In this document: piece by piece, positions 35,610 through 42,771 of the stretch
How positions within the stretch are numbered: the first letter of the stretch is position 1
Layout: the number at the start of each line of letters is the position of its first letter
DNA from: Pantoea sp. AS-PWVM4
Lineage (GTDB): Bacteria; Pseudomonadota; Gammaproteobacteria; Enterobacterales; Enterobacteriaceae
DNA: 64,000 nucleotides
Reading direction: 5' to 3'
NCBI RefSeq assembly: GCF_000468095.1
Contig: NZ_ASZC01000009.1
Span: 1 to 64,000 of the forward strand
Made by a program: the position numbers and the translations under genes
Notes under the pieces: model-generated
What the model was told of the DNA's origin: nothing
The model's database searches: none
What the model saw: the letters and a program-made list of their open reading frames with translations, nothing else

Positions 35610-36935
35610 ATGCACCTTTCACTGGCTGATTTTCACCCCGTCGCTGACGGCGAAACCCTCGATACTGATTGTTTTCAACGTGCGCTGGATCAGCTGGCGC
35701 AGCAGGGCGGCGGGACGCTGACGGTGCCAGCGGGCCGCTATCGCCTCGGCACCCTCACGCTGGGTTCCCATCTCAACCTGCATCTGGCGGCGGGGGCCAC
35801 CTTGCTGGCAAGCCAAAGTGTCGAGGATTATCAACGCTGTCTGGCGCAGAGTCAGGCCGAGCTGTCGCAGCATGTGCTGTTGTATGCGGTCGGCCAGCGC
35901 AATATCAGCATCAGCGGTAAAGGGGTGATTGATGGCGATGGTGAAGCCTGGTTTGCCGCCGAGAAGGATGAGCAGGGTTATCGACTGCCACGTCCTCAGC
36001 GCCCACGGATTATCGTGTTTGAAGATTGTGAGCAGGTGACGCTGCGGGAGTTCACCATTGTGCAGGCACCGATGTGGACGGTTCATCTGGTGAGCTGCCG
36101 CCATGTGCATATCGAACACCTGACGATTGATAACGCCATGACCATGCCCAACACCGATGCGCTGGATATTGATAGCTGCGAAGCGGTGTTTGTCAGCAAC
36201 TGCTACCTGAGTGCGGCAGATGACGCCATTTGCATCAAAACCACGCAAAAACCCGCCCCTCTGCGGCGTGCGGCGCGGCAGATTATGATCAGCAATTGCC
36301 AACTGCGTTCTTACAGTTGTGCGTTCAAGATCGGCACGGAAACCTTTGATGATGTGGAAGATGTCACCGTCAGCGGCTGCACCATTTTCGACTCCAATCG
36401 GGCGATTGGCCTGTTGTCGCGCGATGGCGGCAGTTTCCGCCGCCTGTTATTCAGCAATCTGACGCTGGCCTGCCACCTTGCGCCACCCTGCCACTGGGGC
36501 AAAGCCGATGCGCTGTTTGTTTCGGTACGCGCCCGCGATCCGGCGATCGTGCCGGGCGTTATCGAACAACTGCAATTCAGCAACGTCAGTGGCGTGATGG
36601 AAGGGGCCATCAATCTGCATAGCGAGGTGGCAGGGCAGATCCGCGAGGTGATGCTGAGCAACGTGCAGTTGCGTCAGGTGGCCGCTGAAGGACAGGGATA
36701 TTACGATGTGCGCCCGCCGTGTAATCCTGAATCACCAACGGGGATGGGACTGGATAATGCCTACAAGCTGGACAGCCAGACCGGGCAGGCGTTTGGGGTT
36801 GCGGCTTATCCACATGGTCTGCCGGGCCTGTATGCGCGCGGGGTGGAGAACCTGCAATTGCATAACGTCACCATTGTGCGCCCACAGCCATTGCCGACCG
36901 GCTGGCATAGCGAAACGGTGCAGATTTTGCCGTAA
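35610..36935 (+). CDS. Atypical GH28 (polygalacturonase-family) beta-helix protein, cytoplasmic
   Basis: A 441-residue right-handed beta-helix protein of glycoside hydrolase family 28. Conserved GH28 pieces are N181-T-D183 (PNTDALDID) and D204-D205 (SAADDAICIK). The usual G-H-G histidine motif is replaced by SYSCAFKIGT (residues 234-243) and the R-I-K motif is not found, so activity is uncertain. There is no signal peptide, so any substrate must be imported, presumably by the ABC transporter encoded just upstream. ATG 35610 has AGGAGA 6 bases before it; an in-frame start at 35565 lacks one. Alternatives are a non-hydrolytic sugar isomerase, epimerase or lyase-like role. Confidence 0.8.
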   Translation: MHLSLADFHPVADGETLDTDCFQRALDQLAQQGGGTLTVPAGRYRLGTLTLGSHLNLHLAAGATLLASQSVEDYQRCLAQSQAELSQHVLLYAVGQRNISISGKGVIDGDGEAWFAAEKDEQGYRLPRPQRPRIIVFEDCEQVTLREFTIVQAPMWTVHLVSCRHVHIEHLTIDNAMTMPNTDALDIDSCEAVFVSNCYLSAADDAICIKTTQKPAPLRRAARQIMISNCQLRSYSCAFKIGTETFDDVEDVTVSGCTIFDSNRAIGLLSRDGGSFRRLLFSNLTLACHLAPPCHWGKADALFVSVRARDPAIVPGVIEQLQFSNVSGVMEGAINLHSEVAGQIREVMLSNVQLRQVAAEGQGYYDVRPPCNPESPTGMGLDNAYKLDSQTGQAFGVAAYPHGLPGLYARGVENLQLHNVTIVRPQPLPTGWHSETVQILP

Positions 36936-36950
36936 GGCGATGGACACTTT

Positions 36951-37042
36951 GCGCGATAAATCGCGCCGCTACGATAACATCATGAAATTACACCGCGACG
37001 TTAACATCGCGCCCTGCTGTAGCGGCGCGATTTATCGCGCGG
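36951..37042. repeat. Inverted pair of REP-like palindromes
   Basis: Intact units lie at 36951-36973 and 37019-37042, between the convergent GH28-like gene and the dehydrogenase at 37052. Confidence 0.87.
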
Positions 37043-37051
37043 TTTTTTCGA

Positions 37052-38122
37052 TTACAGCGCGGCGGCAATCGCTGCGCCCAGCTCCTCGGTTGATGCCTTG
37101 CCGCCCAGGTCGCGCGTCAGGCTGGTGCCCGCCGCCAGCGTGCGTTCAATGGCATCCAGCACCGCTGCACCGGCTTCGGCATAGCCCAAATGTTCCAGCA
37201 TCATTGCGCCACACCAAATCTGTCCAATCGGGTTGGCGACGCCTTTGCCCGCAATATCCGGCGCGGAGCCGTGTACCGGTTCGAACAGACTCGGGAATTT
37301 CCCTTCCGGGTTGATATTGGCTGAAGGCGCAATGCCGATGGTGCCGGTACAGGCCGGGCCGAGATCCGACAGGATATCGCCAAACAGGTTGCTCGCCACC
37401 ACCACATCGAACCAGTCCGGGTGCAGCACGAAGTTAGCGGTCAGGATATCGATATGATATTTATCGACTTTAATCTCCGGGTAGCTGGCTGACATGGCTT
37501 CCACGCGGCTGTCCCAGTACGGCATGGTGATGGCGATACCGTTGGATTTTGTGGCCGAGGTCAGGTGTTTTTTCGGTCGTTTCTGCGCCAGCTCGTAGGC
37601 AAATTTCAGAATACGATCGACGCCGGTACGGGTCATCACCGTCTCCTGAATCACCACTTCACGCTCGGTGCCAGGGAACATGGTGCCGCCGACGCTGGAA
37701 TATTCGCCTTCAGTGTTTTCACGCACCACGTAGAAATCGATATCGCCCGGTTGACGGTTTGCCAGCGGCGCTTTGACACCCGGCATCAGACGCACCGGAC
37801 GCAGGTTGACGTATTGATCGAACTCGCGGCGGAACTGCAACAGCGATCCCCACAGCGAGACATGATCCGGTACCACATCCGGCCAGCCTACGGCACCGAA
37901 GTAGATCGCATCAAAGGTTTGCAGGGTAGCGAACCAGTCATCCGGCAACATCTTGCCATGCTGCTGCCAGTACTCGGCGCTGGCGAAATCAAACCATTGC
38001 CACTCCAGCGGAATATTGAATTTTTTTGCTGCCGCGTCCATTACACGGATGCCTTCTGGCATCACTTCCTTACCAATGCCATCGCCAGGGATGACGGCGA
38101 TTTTAAATGTTTTGCCGCTCAT
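37052..38122 (-). CDS. dmlA: D-malate/tartrate dehydrogenase (decarboxylating)
   Basis: A 356-residue member of the isocitrate/isopropylmalate dehydrogenase family. It has IAVIPGDGIGKEVMPEGIRV, YFGAVGWPDVVPDHVSLWGSLL, the substrate arginine region FDQYVNLRPVRL, YVVRENTEGEYSS, the metal-binding NLFGDILSDLGP, and GSAPDIAGKGVANP. It closely follows E. coli DmlA (YeaU), an NAD- and Mn2+-dependent enzyme turning D-malate into pyruvate and CO2; relatives also use tartrate. Its divergent LysR-type neighbour is the usual arrangement for dmlA/dmlR. Which acid is preferred cannot be decided from sequence. Confidence 0.88.
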   Translation of the reverse strand: MSGKTFKIAVIPGDGIGKEVMPEGIRVMDAAAKKFNIPLEWQWFDFASAEYWQQHGKMLPDDWFATLQTFDAIYFGAVGWPDVVPDHVSLWGSLLQFRREFDQYVNLRPVRLMPGVKAPLANRQPGDIDFYVVRENTEGEYSSVGGTMFPGTEREVVIQETVMTRTGVDRILKFAYELAQKRPKKHLTSATKSNGIAITMPYWDSRVEAMSASYPEIKVDKYHIDILTANFVLHPDWFDVVVASNLFGDILSDLGPACTGTIGIAPSANINPEGKFPSLFEPVHGSAPDIAGKGVANPIGQIWCGAMMLEHLGYAEAGAAVLDAIERTLAAGTSLTRDLGGKASTEELGAAIAAAL

Positions 38123-38207
38123 AGGGTTTCTCGCAGGTTGCTGTTGATGTTCTGCCCGCAGTATAACTTTGCATCATGGGGAAATAATTAGCCTGAGCAG
38201 CAAGCCA

Positions 38208-39113
38208 ATGTTGAATAAAAGTAGAGAATCGCGCACCTCCACCGACGACCTGGCGTTTTTCGTGCGTATCGCCACCCTTGGCAGCCTGACGGCGGCAGCG
38301 CGTGAGCTGGGACTCTCGTTACCGGCGGTGAGCAAACGCCTGAGCCAGTTGGAGCAGCGGCTGGGGGTGCAGTTGCTACGTCGTACCACCCGGCGGCTGG
38401 AACTGACGCCGGAAGGAAAACGCTACCTGGAGGGTGCGCGTCCACTGCTGGATCAACTGGCGGAGCTGGAGGAGTCGGTCAGCAGCCAGACGGCGGTGTT
38501 GCGCGGCTCATTGAATATCAATGCGTCATTCGGCTTTGGTCGCCGCCATGTTGCGCCGCTGGTGTCGCGCTTTGCGGCGTTGCACCCGGAATTGTCACTC
38601 AGCCTGCAACTCAGCAGCCAGCCGTTAAGTTTCCTTGATGCGCACATCGATATCGATATCCGTGTCGGTGAGCCGCCGGATGCTCGCTTGATGGCACGCA
38701 AGCTTCGGACCAATCCGCGCGTGCTGTGCTGTGCCCCAGCTTACGCGGCGCGTTGTGGCCTGCCCGACAGCGTGGCGGCGCTGGCGCAGCATAACTGCAT
38801 TTTGCTGCGTCAGTACGAAAGCGATTTTGCCCTGTGGCGGCTGACGGATGGCAGGCAGCAGCTGACGCAAAAGGTGCGCGGAACCCTGGTCACCAACGAC
38901 GGTGAAGTGGCGATGCAACTGGCGCAGGACGGGCATGGCATTCTGCTGCGTTCATGGTGGGATGCGCAGCACAGCATTAACAGCGGCGAGCTGCTGCATG
39001 TATTGCCCGACTGGAGTGCGCCAGACGGCGATATCTTTGCCGTCTGGCAGCCCCAGCGCCAACTGCCTGCACGTATTAGCGCCTTTGTGGAGTTTTTGCA
39101 GCAGACGCTATAA
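38208..39113 (+). CDS. LysR-type regulator divergent from dmlA (DmlR-like)
   Basis: A 301-residue LysR-type regulator. The DNA-binding domain is FFVRIATLGSLTAAARELGLSLPAVSKRLSQLEQRLG (residues about 16-52), followed by the effector domain with LNINASFGFGRRHVAPLVSRF and IDIDIRVGEPPDARLMARKL. The layout resembles DmlR, the activator of dmlA. ATG 38208 is chosen; a TTG at 38169 is in frame but has no ribosome site and would overlap the promoter gap. It probably activates the divergent dehydrogenase in response to its substrate. Confidence 0.84.
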   Translation: MLNKSRESRTSTDDLAFFVRIATLGSLTAAARELGLSLPAVSKRLSQLEQRLGVQLLRRTTRRLELTPEGKRYLEGARPLLDQLAELEESVSSQTAVLRGSLNINASFGFGRRHVAPLVSRFAALHPELSLSLQLSSQPLSFLDAHIDIDIRVGEPPDARLMARKLRTNPRVLCCAPAYAARCGLPDSVAALAQHNCILLRQYESDFALWRLTDGRQQLTQKVRGTLVTNDGEVAMQLAQDGHGILLRSWWDAQHSINSGELLHVLPDWSAPDGDIFAVWQPQRQLPARISAFVEFLQQTL

Positions 39114-39140
39114 AGGCACATTCCGTAGCGGCGCGATAAA

Positions 39141-39163
39141 TGAAGTGAACCCCGAAAGTTGGA
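39141..39163. mobile_element. Possible remnant of an IS3-family terminal repeat
   Basis: The sequence TGAAGTGAACCCCGAAAGTT plus GGA has the TGA-x-x-TGA-x-CCCC-x-AAAGTTGGA layout common to the ends of many IS3-family elements. It abuts a cut-off REP unit. No transposase remains, so this would be a footprint left by a past insertion and deletion. Confidence 0.35.
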
Positions 39164-39209
39164 TAGAGCAAATGACCGATATGATTATTTTCAATCAATA
39201 TTGAGTGTT

Positions 39210-39225
39210 TGTGAGCACGATCAAA
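39210..39225. promoter_or_regulatory. CRP-like site upstream of the symporter operon
   Basis: TGTGA-GCACGA-TCAAA has a perfect left half and 4 of 5 in the right half, with correct spacing. It lies 194 bases before the symporter ATG. Catabolite control would fit a sugar or sugar-acid uptake operon. Confidence 0.45.
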
Positions 39226-39418
39226 CAAATCATTGTCCTTATCGCCTATAAATTGCCACTTCGCTGCGTGATCTCATTCTTTATTGACTGAAATAAATCA
39301 CAAGGCGCAATGGATGGCGTTCGGTGCAAAGACACCACAAAGAGAAAAATGCCATCGCTATAACGGCGTGCGTGAAGCCCAGCGCCTGCCACGACCCTAC
39401 GTTATCGATGAGGCTGAA

Positions 39419-40840
39419 ATGAAACAATTCTCTACAGAAGGGATGGTGATTATTGTCGGGATTGTGATCGCATATATCCTGTTTACCACCTGGCTGACCT
39501 GGCGTTTGCGCAGTAAAAACACCGGTGATTTTATGGCTGGCTCGCGCGCCATGCCGGCGTTTATCGTCGGGGTGATGCTGATGTCAGAATATATTGGTGC
39601 TAAATCCACCATCGGCACCGCCCAGGCCGCCTTTGAGGATGGTTTTGCTGCCTCCTGGTCGGTAATCGGTGCGGCGATAGGCTTCCCGCTGTTTGGTATG
39701 CTGCTGGTCAAACGTATTTATAACACCGGGAAAATCACCATTTCCGGGGCGATTGCCGAACGTTACGGTAACTCGACCAAAAACATCATCTCACTGATCA
39801 TGATTTACGCGCTGCTGCTGGTGAACGTGGGTAACTACGTCAGCGGCGCAGCGGCCATTTCCACGGTGCTGAACCTCAATCTCACTACCGCTGCGTTTAT
39901 CACGGCGGTGGTCAGTACCTTCTATTTTGTCTTTGGCGGCATGAAAGGCATCGCTTGGGTGACGCTGCTGCATAGCGGCCTGAAATACATCGGTATTATG
40001 GTGATTCTCGGCGTGGCGCTGCATATGACCGGTGGTGTCAGCCCGATGATCAAACAGATGCCACATTTCTACTGGACCTGGGATGGTAACGTCGGGGCCA
40101 GCACCATTTTTGCCTGGCTGATCGGCACCATCGGTTCCATCTTCTGTACCCAGTTTGTAATTCAGGCGATTGCTTCCACCAAAAACGCCGCGTCGGCGAA
40201 GCGCGCCACCTGGGTTGCCTTCTTCTTTTGTATGCCGATTGCCATCGCCATCGCGCTGATCGGCGTGGCGGCAAAATTCCTGCATCCTGATATCAAGAGC
40301 CTGTATGCGCTGCCGGTGTTTTTACAGGATATGAGCCCGTGGCTGGCAGGCATTGTCACCACCTCGCTGGTGGCATCGATTTTCGTCAGTGTCAGTACCG
40401 TCGCGCTGGCTATTGCCTCGCTGGTGGTGAAAGATTTTTATGTTCCGTACCGCAATCCGACCCCGGAGCGTGAATTTCGTATGACGCGCTGGTTGTCGCT
40501 GGTGATTGGTTTCCTGCCGCTGATCTTCGTTTTGTTCGTGCCTGAAGTGCTGAAGCTGTCGTTTTTCACCCGTGCCATCCGTCTGTCGATCTCGGTGGTC
40601 GCTATCATCGCGTTCTACCTGCCATTCTTTAAAAGTACACGCGGGGCGAATGCCGGGCTGATTGCCGCCTGTGTGGTGACGTCGGTGTGGTATTTGTTGG
40701 GAGATCCCTTTGGTATCAACAACATGTATGTAGCACTGCTGACCCCGGCGCTTGTGATGGTGATTGACCGCCTGATCCCGTCGCGCCAGACGCAAGACAA
40801 AAATGCCCCGAAACGAACCATGCAAAACAGTGGAGCCTGA
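39419..40840 (+). CDS. Sodium:solute symporter (SSS family)
   Basis: A 473-residue protein with about 13 transmembrane helices. SSS-family features include YILFTTWLTWRLRSKNTGDFMAGSR at the N-terminus, GTAQAAFEDGFAASW, and GGMKGIAWVTLLHSGLKYIG in the core. The family co-transports sugars, sialic acids, amino or carboxylic acids with Na+. ATG 39419 has GAGG 6 bases upstream; the longer frame to 39284 is not hydrophobic and lacks a start signal. It is the first of three tightly packed genes with a sialidase-like protein and an SDR, so it likely brings in their substrate. Confidence 0.87.
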   Translation: MKQFSTEGMVIIVGIVIAYILFTTWLTWRLRSKNTGDFMAGSRAMPAFIVGVMLMSEYIGAKSTIGTAQAAFEDGFAASWSVIGAAIGFPLFGMLLVKRIYNTGKITISGAIAERYGNSTKNIISLIMIYALLLVNVGNYVSGAAAISTVLNLNLTTAAFITAVVSTFYFVFGGMKGIAWVTLLHSGLKYIGIMVILGVALHMTGGVSPMIKQMPHFYWTWDGNVGASTIFAWLIGTIGSIFCTQFVIQAIASTKNAASAKRATWVAFFFCMPIAIAIALIGVAAKFLHPDIKSLYALPVFLQDMSPWLAGIVTTSLVASIFVSVSTVALAIASLVVKDFYVPYRNPTPEREFRMTRWLSLVIGFLPLIFVLFVPEVLKLSFFTRAIRLSISVVAIIAFYLPFFKSTRGANAGLIAACVVTSVWYLLGDPFGINNMYVALLTPALVMVIDRLIPSRQTQDKNAPKRTMQNSGA

Positions 40841-40841
40841 T

Positions 40842-42026
40842 ATGACCGACTTAACCCTTACCGTCGAACGTAACGGTAACCTTCATCCGCACGCGCAGGA
40901 CGCGCAGCAGCTCACCGCGATGCTGCCTTCGGTCTGTCCACAGAACCATGCTGCTAATCTGCTGCCGCTGCCGAATGGCGACCTGCTGTGCGTCTGGTTT
41001 GGCGGCACGCAGGAAGGGATCGCGGATATCTCGGTCTGGTGTTCACGGCTGACGAAAGGCAGCGATCAATGGAGCGAGGCGGAGAAGTTGTCGGACGATC
41101 CGACGCGATCGGAACAAAATCCGGTGCTGTTTCTCGATCCGCAACAGGTGCTGTGGCTGTTGTGGACTGCACAGAAGTCCGGCAATCAGGACACCGCGAT
41201 TGTGCGCTATCGCCAGTCACGCGATTTTGGCCGTAGCTGGAGCGCCATCGATACCTTGCTTGATCAACCCGGGACCTTTATCCGCCAGCCGATCGTGGTA
41301 CTGCCGAATGGCAACTGGCTGCTGCCGGTGTTCTATTGCCGTACCCAGCCGGGAGTGAAATGGGTCGGTAACGATGATGTCAGCGCGGTGAAAATCTCCA
41401 GCGATCAGGGCAAAAGCTGGCGCGATGTGGCCGTGCCGGACAGCCTCGGCTGCGTGCATATGAATATCACCCTGTTGCAGGATGGTAGCCTGCTGGCGTT
41501 GTATCGCAGCCGCTGGGCAGATCACATCTATCAAAGCCGTTCTCATGACGGTGGCGAAAGCTGGAGTGCGCCGCAGGCGACGGAACTGCCAAATAATAAC
41601 TCCTCGATTCAGGTCACCACGCTGCACAACGGCCATCTGGCGCTGGTGTTTAACGCCATGAGCGCCAAAGACGCCAGCGAGCGCCGCCTGTCGTTGTATG
41701 ACGAAATCGACGATGAGGAGGAGGGGGACGTCGCAGTGGCGGCGGAGCCGGTGGTGCACAGTGGCCGCACCGCATTCTGGGGTGCGCCGCGTGCGCCGAT
41801 GACGCTGGCGATCTCGGCGGATGACGGGCGGAGCTGGCCCTGGCAGCGCAACCTCGATGAGGGCGATGGCTACTGCATGACCAACAACTCCCAGCAGAAA
41901 TTAAACCGTGAGTTCTCCTACCCCAGCATTAAGCAGAGCGAGGACGGTGCGCTGCATATTGCTTACACGTATTTCCGTCAGGCGATTAAGTACGTGCGCG
42001 TTGATGAATCCTGGGTTGTCTCATGA
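40842..42026 (+). CDS. Cytoplasmic sialidase-like (BNR/Asp-box) propeller protein
   Basis: A 394-residue six-bladed-propeller protein with four Asp boxes (S-x-D-x-G-x-S-W): residues 126-133 (SRDFGRSW), 186-193 (SSDQGKSW), 234-241 (SHDGGESW) and 325-332 (SADDGRSW). This is the signature of predicted neuraminidases (BNR_2). There is no signal peptide, so it would act on an imported compound. An unusual acidic insertion (YDEIDDEEEGD, residues 286-296) lies in one loop. The start is 1 base after the symporter stop and its 3' end overlaps the SDR by 4 bases. No sialic-acid catabolic genes (nanA, nanK) are nearby, so sialidase activity is doubtful. Confidence 0.85.
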   Translation: MTDLTLTVERNGNLHPHAQDAQQLTAMLPSVCPQNHAANLLPLPNGDLLCVWFGGTQEGIADISVWCSRLTKGSDQWSEAEKLSDDPTRSEQNPVLFLDPQQVLWLLWTAQKSGNQDTAIVRYRQSRDFGRSWSAIDTLLDQPGTFIRQPIVVLPNGNWLLPVFYCRTQPGVKWVGNDDVSAVKISSDQGKSWRDVAVPDSLGCVHMNITLLQDGSLLALYRSRWADHIYQSRSHDGGESWSAPQATELPNNNSSIQVTTLHNGHLALVFNAMSAKDASERRLSLYDEIDDEEEGDVAVAAEPVVHSGRTAFWGAPRAPMTLAISADDGRSWPWQRNLDEGDGYCMTNNSQQKLNREFSYPSIKQSEDGALHIAYTYFRQAIKYVRVDESWVVS

Positions 42027-42703
42027 GCCGCCATGCGCTGGTGACCGGTGTCAGCTCCGGGATAGGTGCGGCGATTGCCGACCATCTGTTGCAGCAGGGC
42101 TGGCAGGTGACCGGCTTCAGCCGCAGCGAGGTGAAAAAAGATCATCCGGCTTTTACCTCGGTCAGCGTCGATTTGTTTGACGCTGTGCGACTGAAGCAGG
42201 CGCTGGCGATGTTGCCCGGCGTGAATGCGCTGGTGCATGCCGCAGGGATGATGGCGGCTGCGCCCTTGGGGGCGCTGGATGAAGAAGCCAGCAGCAGGCT
42301 GTGGTATCTGCATGTGCAGGCGGCACAAATCATGGCCAATGCGTTGCAGCCCGGCATGCAACGGGGCGATCGTATCCTGCTGATTGGCAGTCGTACCTCA
42401 CGCGGCGCAGCAGGGCGCAGCCAGTACGTCAGTACCAAGGCGGCGATGGTCGGCATGGCTCGGAGCTGGGCCGCCGAGCTGGCGTCTCAGGGGATTACGG
42501 TGAATGTGATTGCGCCAGGTGCCACCGAGACGCCAATGCTGCTGCAACCTGGCCGCGCCAGCTCACCGCCAAAACTGCCGCCGATAGGGCGCTATATCAA
42601 GCCGGAGGAAGTGGCGGCGTTGGCCGGATTTGTGCTGTCGCCCGCCGCAGATGCCATCACCGGGCAGGAGCTGGTGATATGTGGCGGGGCGTCCCTGTCA
42701 TAA
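42023..42703 (+). CDS. Short-chain dehydrogenase/reductase (SDR)
   Basis: A 226-residue classical SDR. The cofactor motif is TGVSSGIG (residues 8-15), the NAG-like motif is VHAAG, the catalytic serine is in LLIGSRTSRG, and the YxxxK pair is in QYVSTKAAM. The C-terminus has GQELVICGGASLS. It oxidises or reduces an alcohol/ketone group, probably on the product of the preceding gene. Its ATG overlaps the stop of the sialidase-like gene (ATGA), so it is translationally coupled. It converges on the sigma-54 activator gene. Confidence 0.87.
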   Translation: MSRHALVTGVSSGIGAAIADHLLQQGWQVTGFSRSEVKKDHPAFTSVSVDLFDAVRLKQALAMLPGVNALVHAAGMMAAAPLGALDEEASSRLWYLHVQAAQIMANALQPGMQRGDRILLIGSRTSRGAAGRSQYVSTKAAMVGMARSWAAELASQGITVNVIAPGATETPMLLQPGRASSPPKLPPIGRYIKPEEVAALAGFVLSPAADAITGQELVICGGASLS

Positions 42704-42709
42704 CCGAAA

Positions 42710-42771
42710 CGTAGCGGCGCGATTTATCGCGCAATATCGTCCGCGTTGTATGAAAAAATCGCGCCGCTACA
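42710..42771. repeat. REP-like inverted pair, right half shortened
   Basis: An intact unit lies at 42710-42732. The partner at 42754-42771 has lost its outer half. They are in the convergent gap between the SDR and the activator gene and touch the latter's stop codon. Confidence 0.8.

Larger units (their letters stand above)
39114..39418. other. Intergenic region with REP fragment, IS-end-like sequence and promoter
   Basis: A truncated REP-like unit (39125-39140) runs directly into TGAAGTGAACCCCGAAAGTT (39141-39160), which resembles the terminal repeat of IS3-family elements. A CRP-like site follows at 39210-39225. No gene is credible here. Confidence 0.5.
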
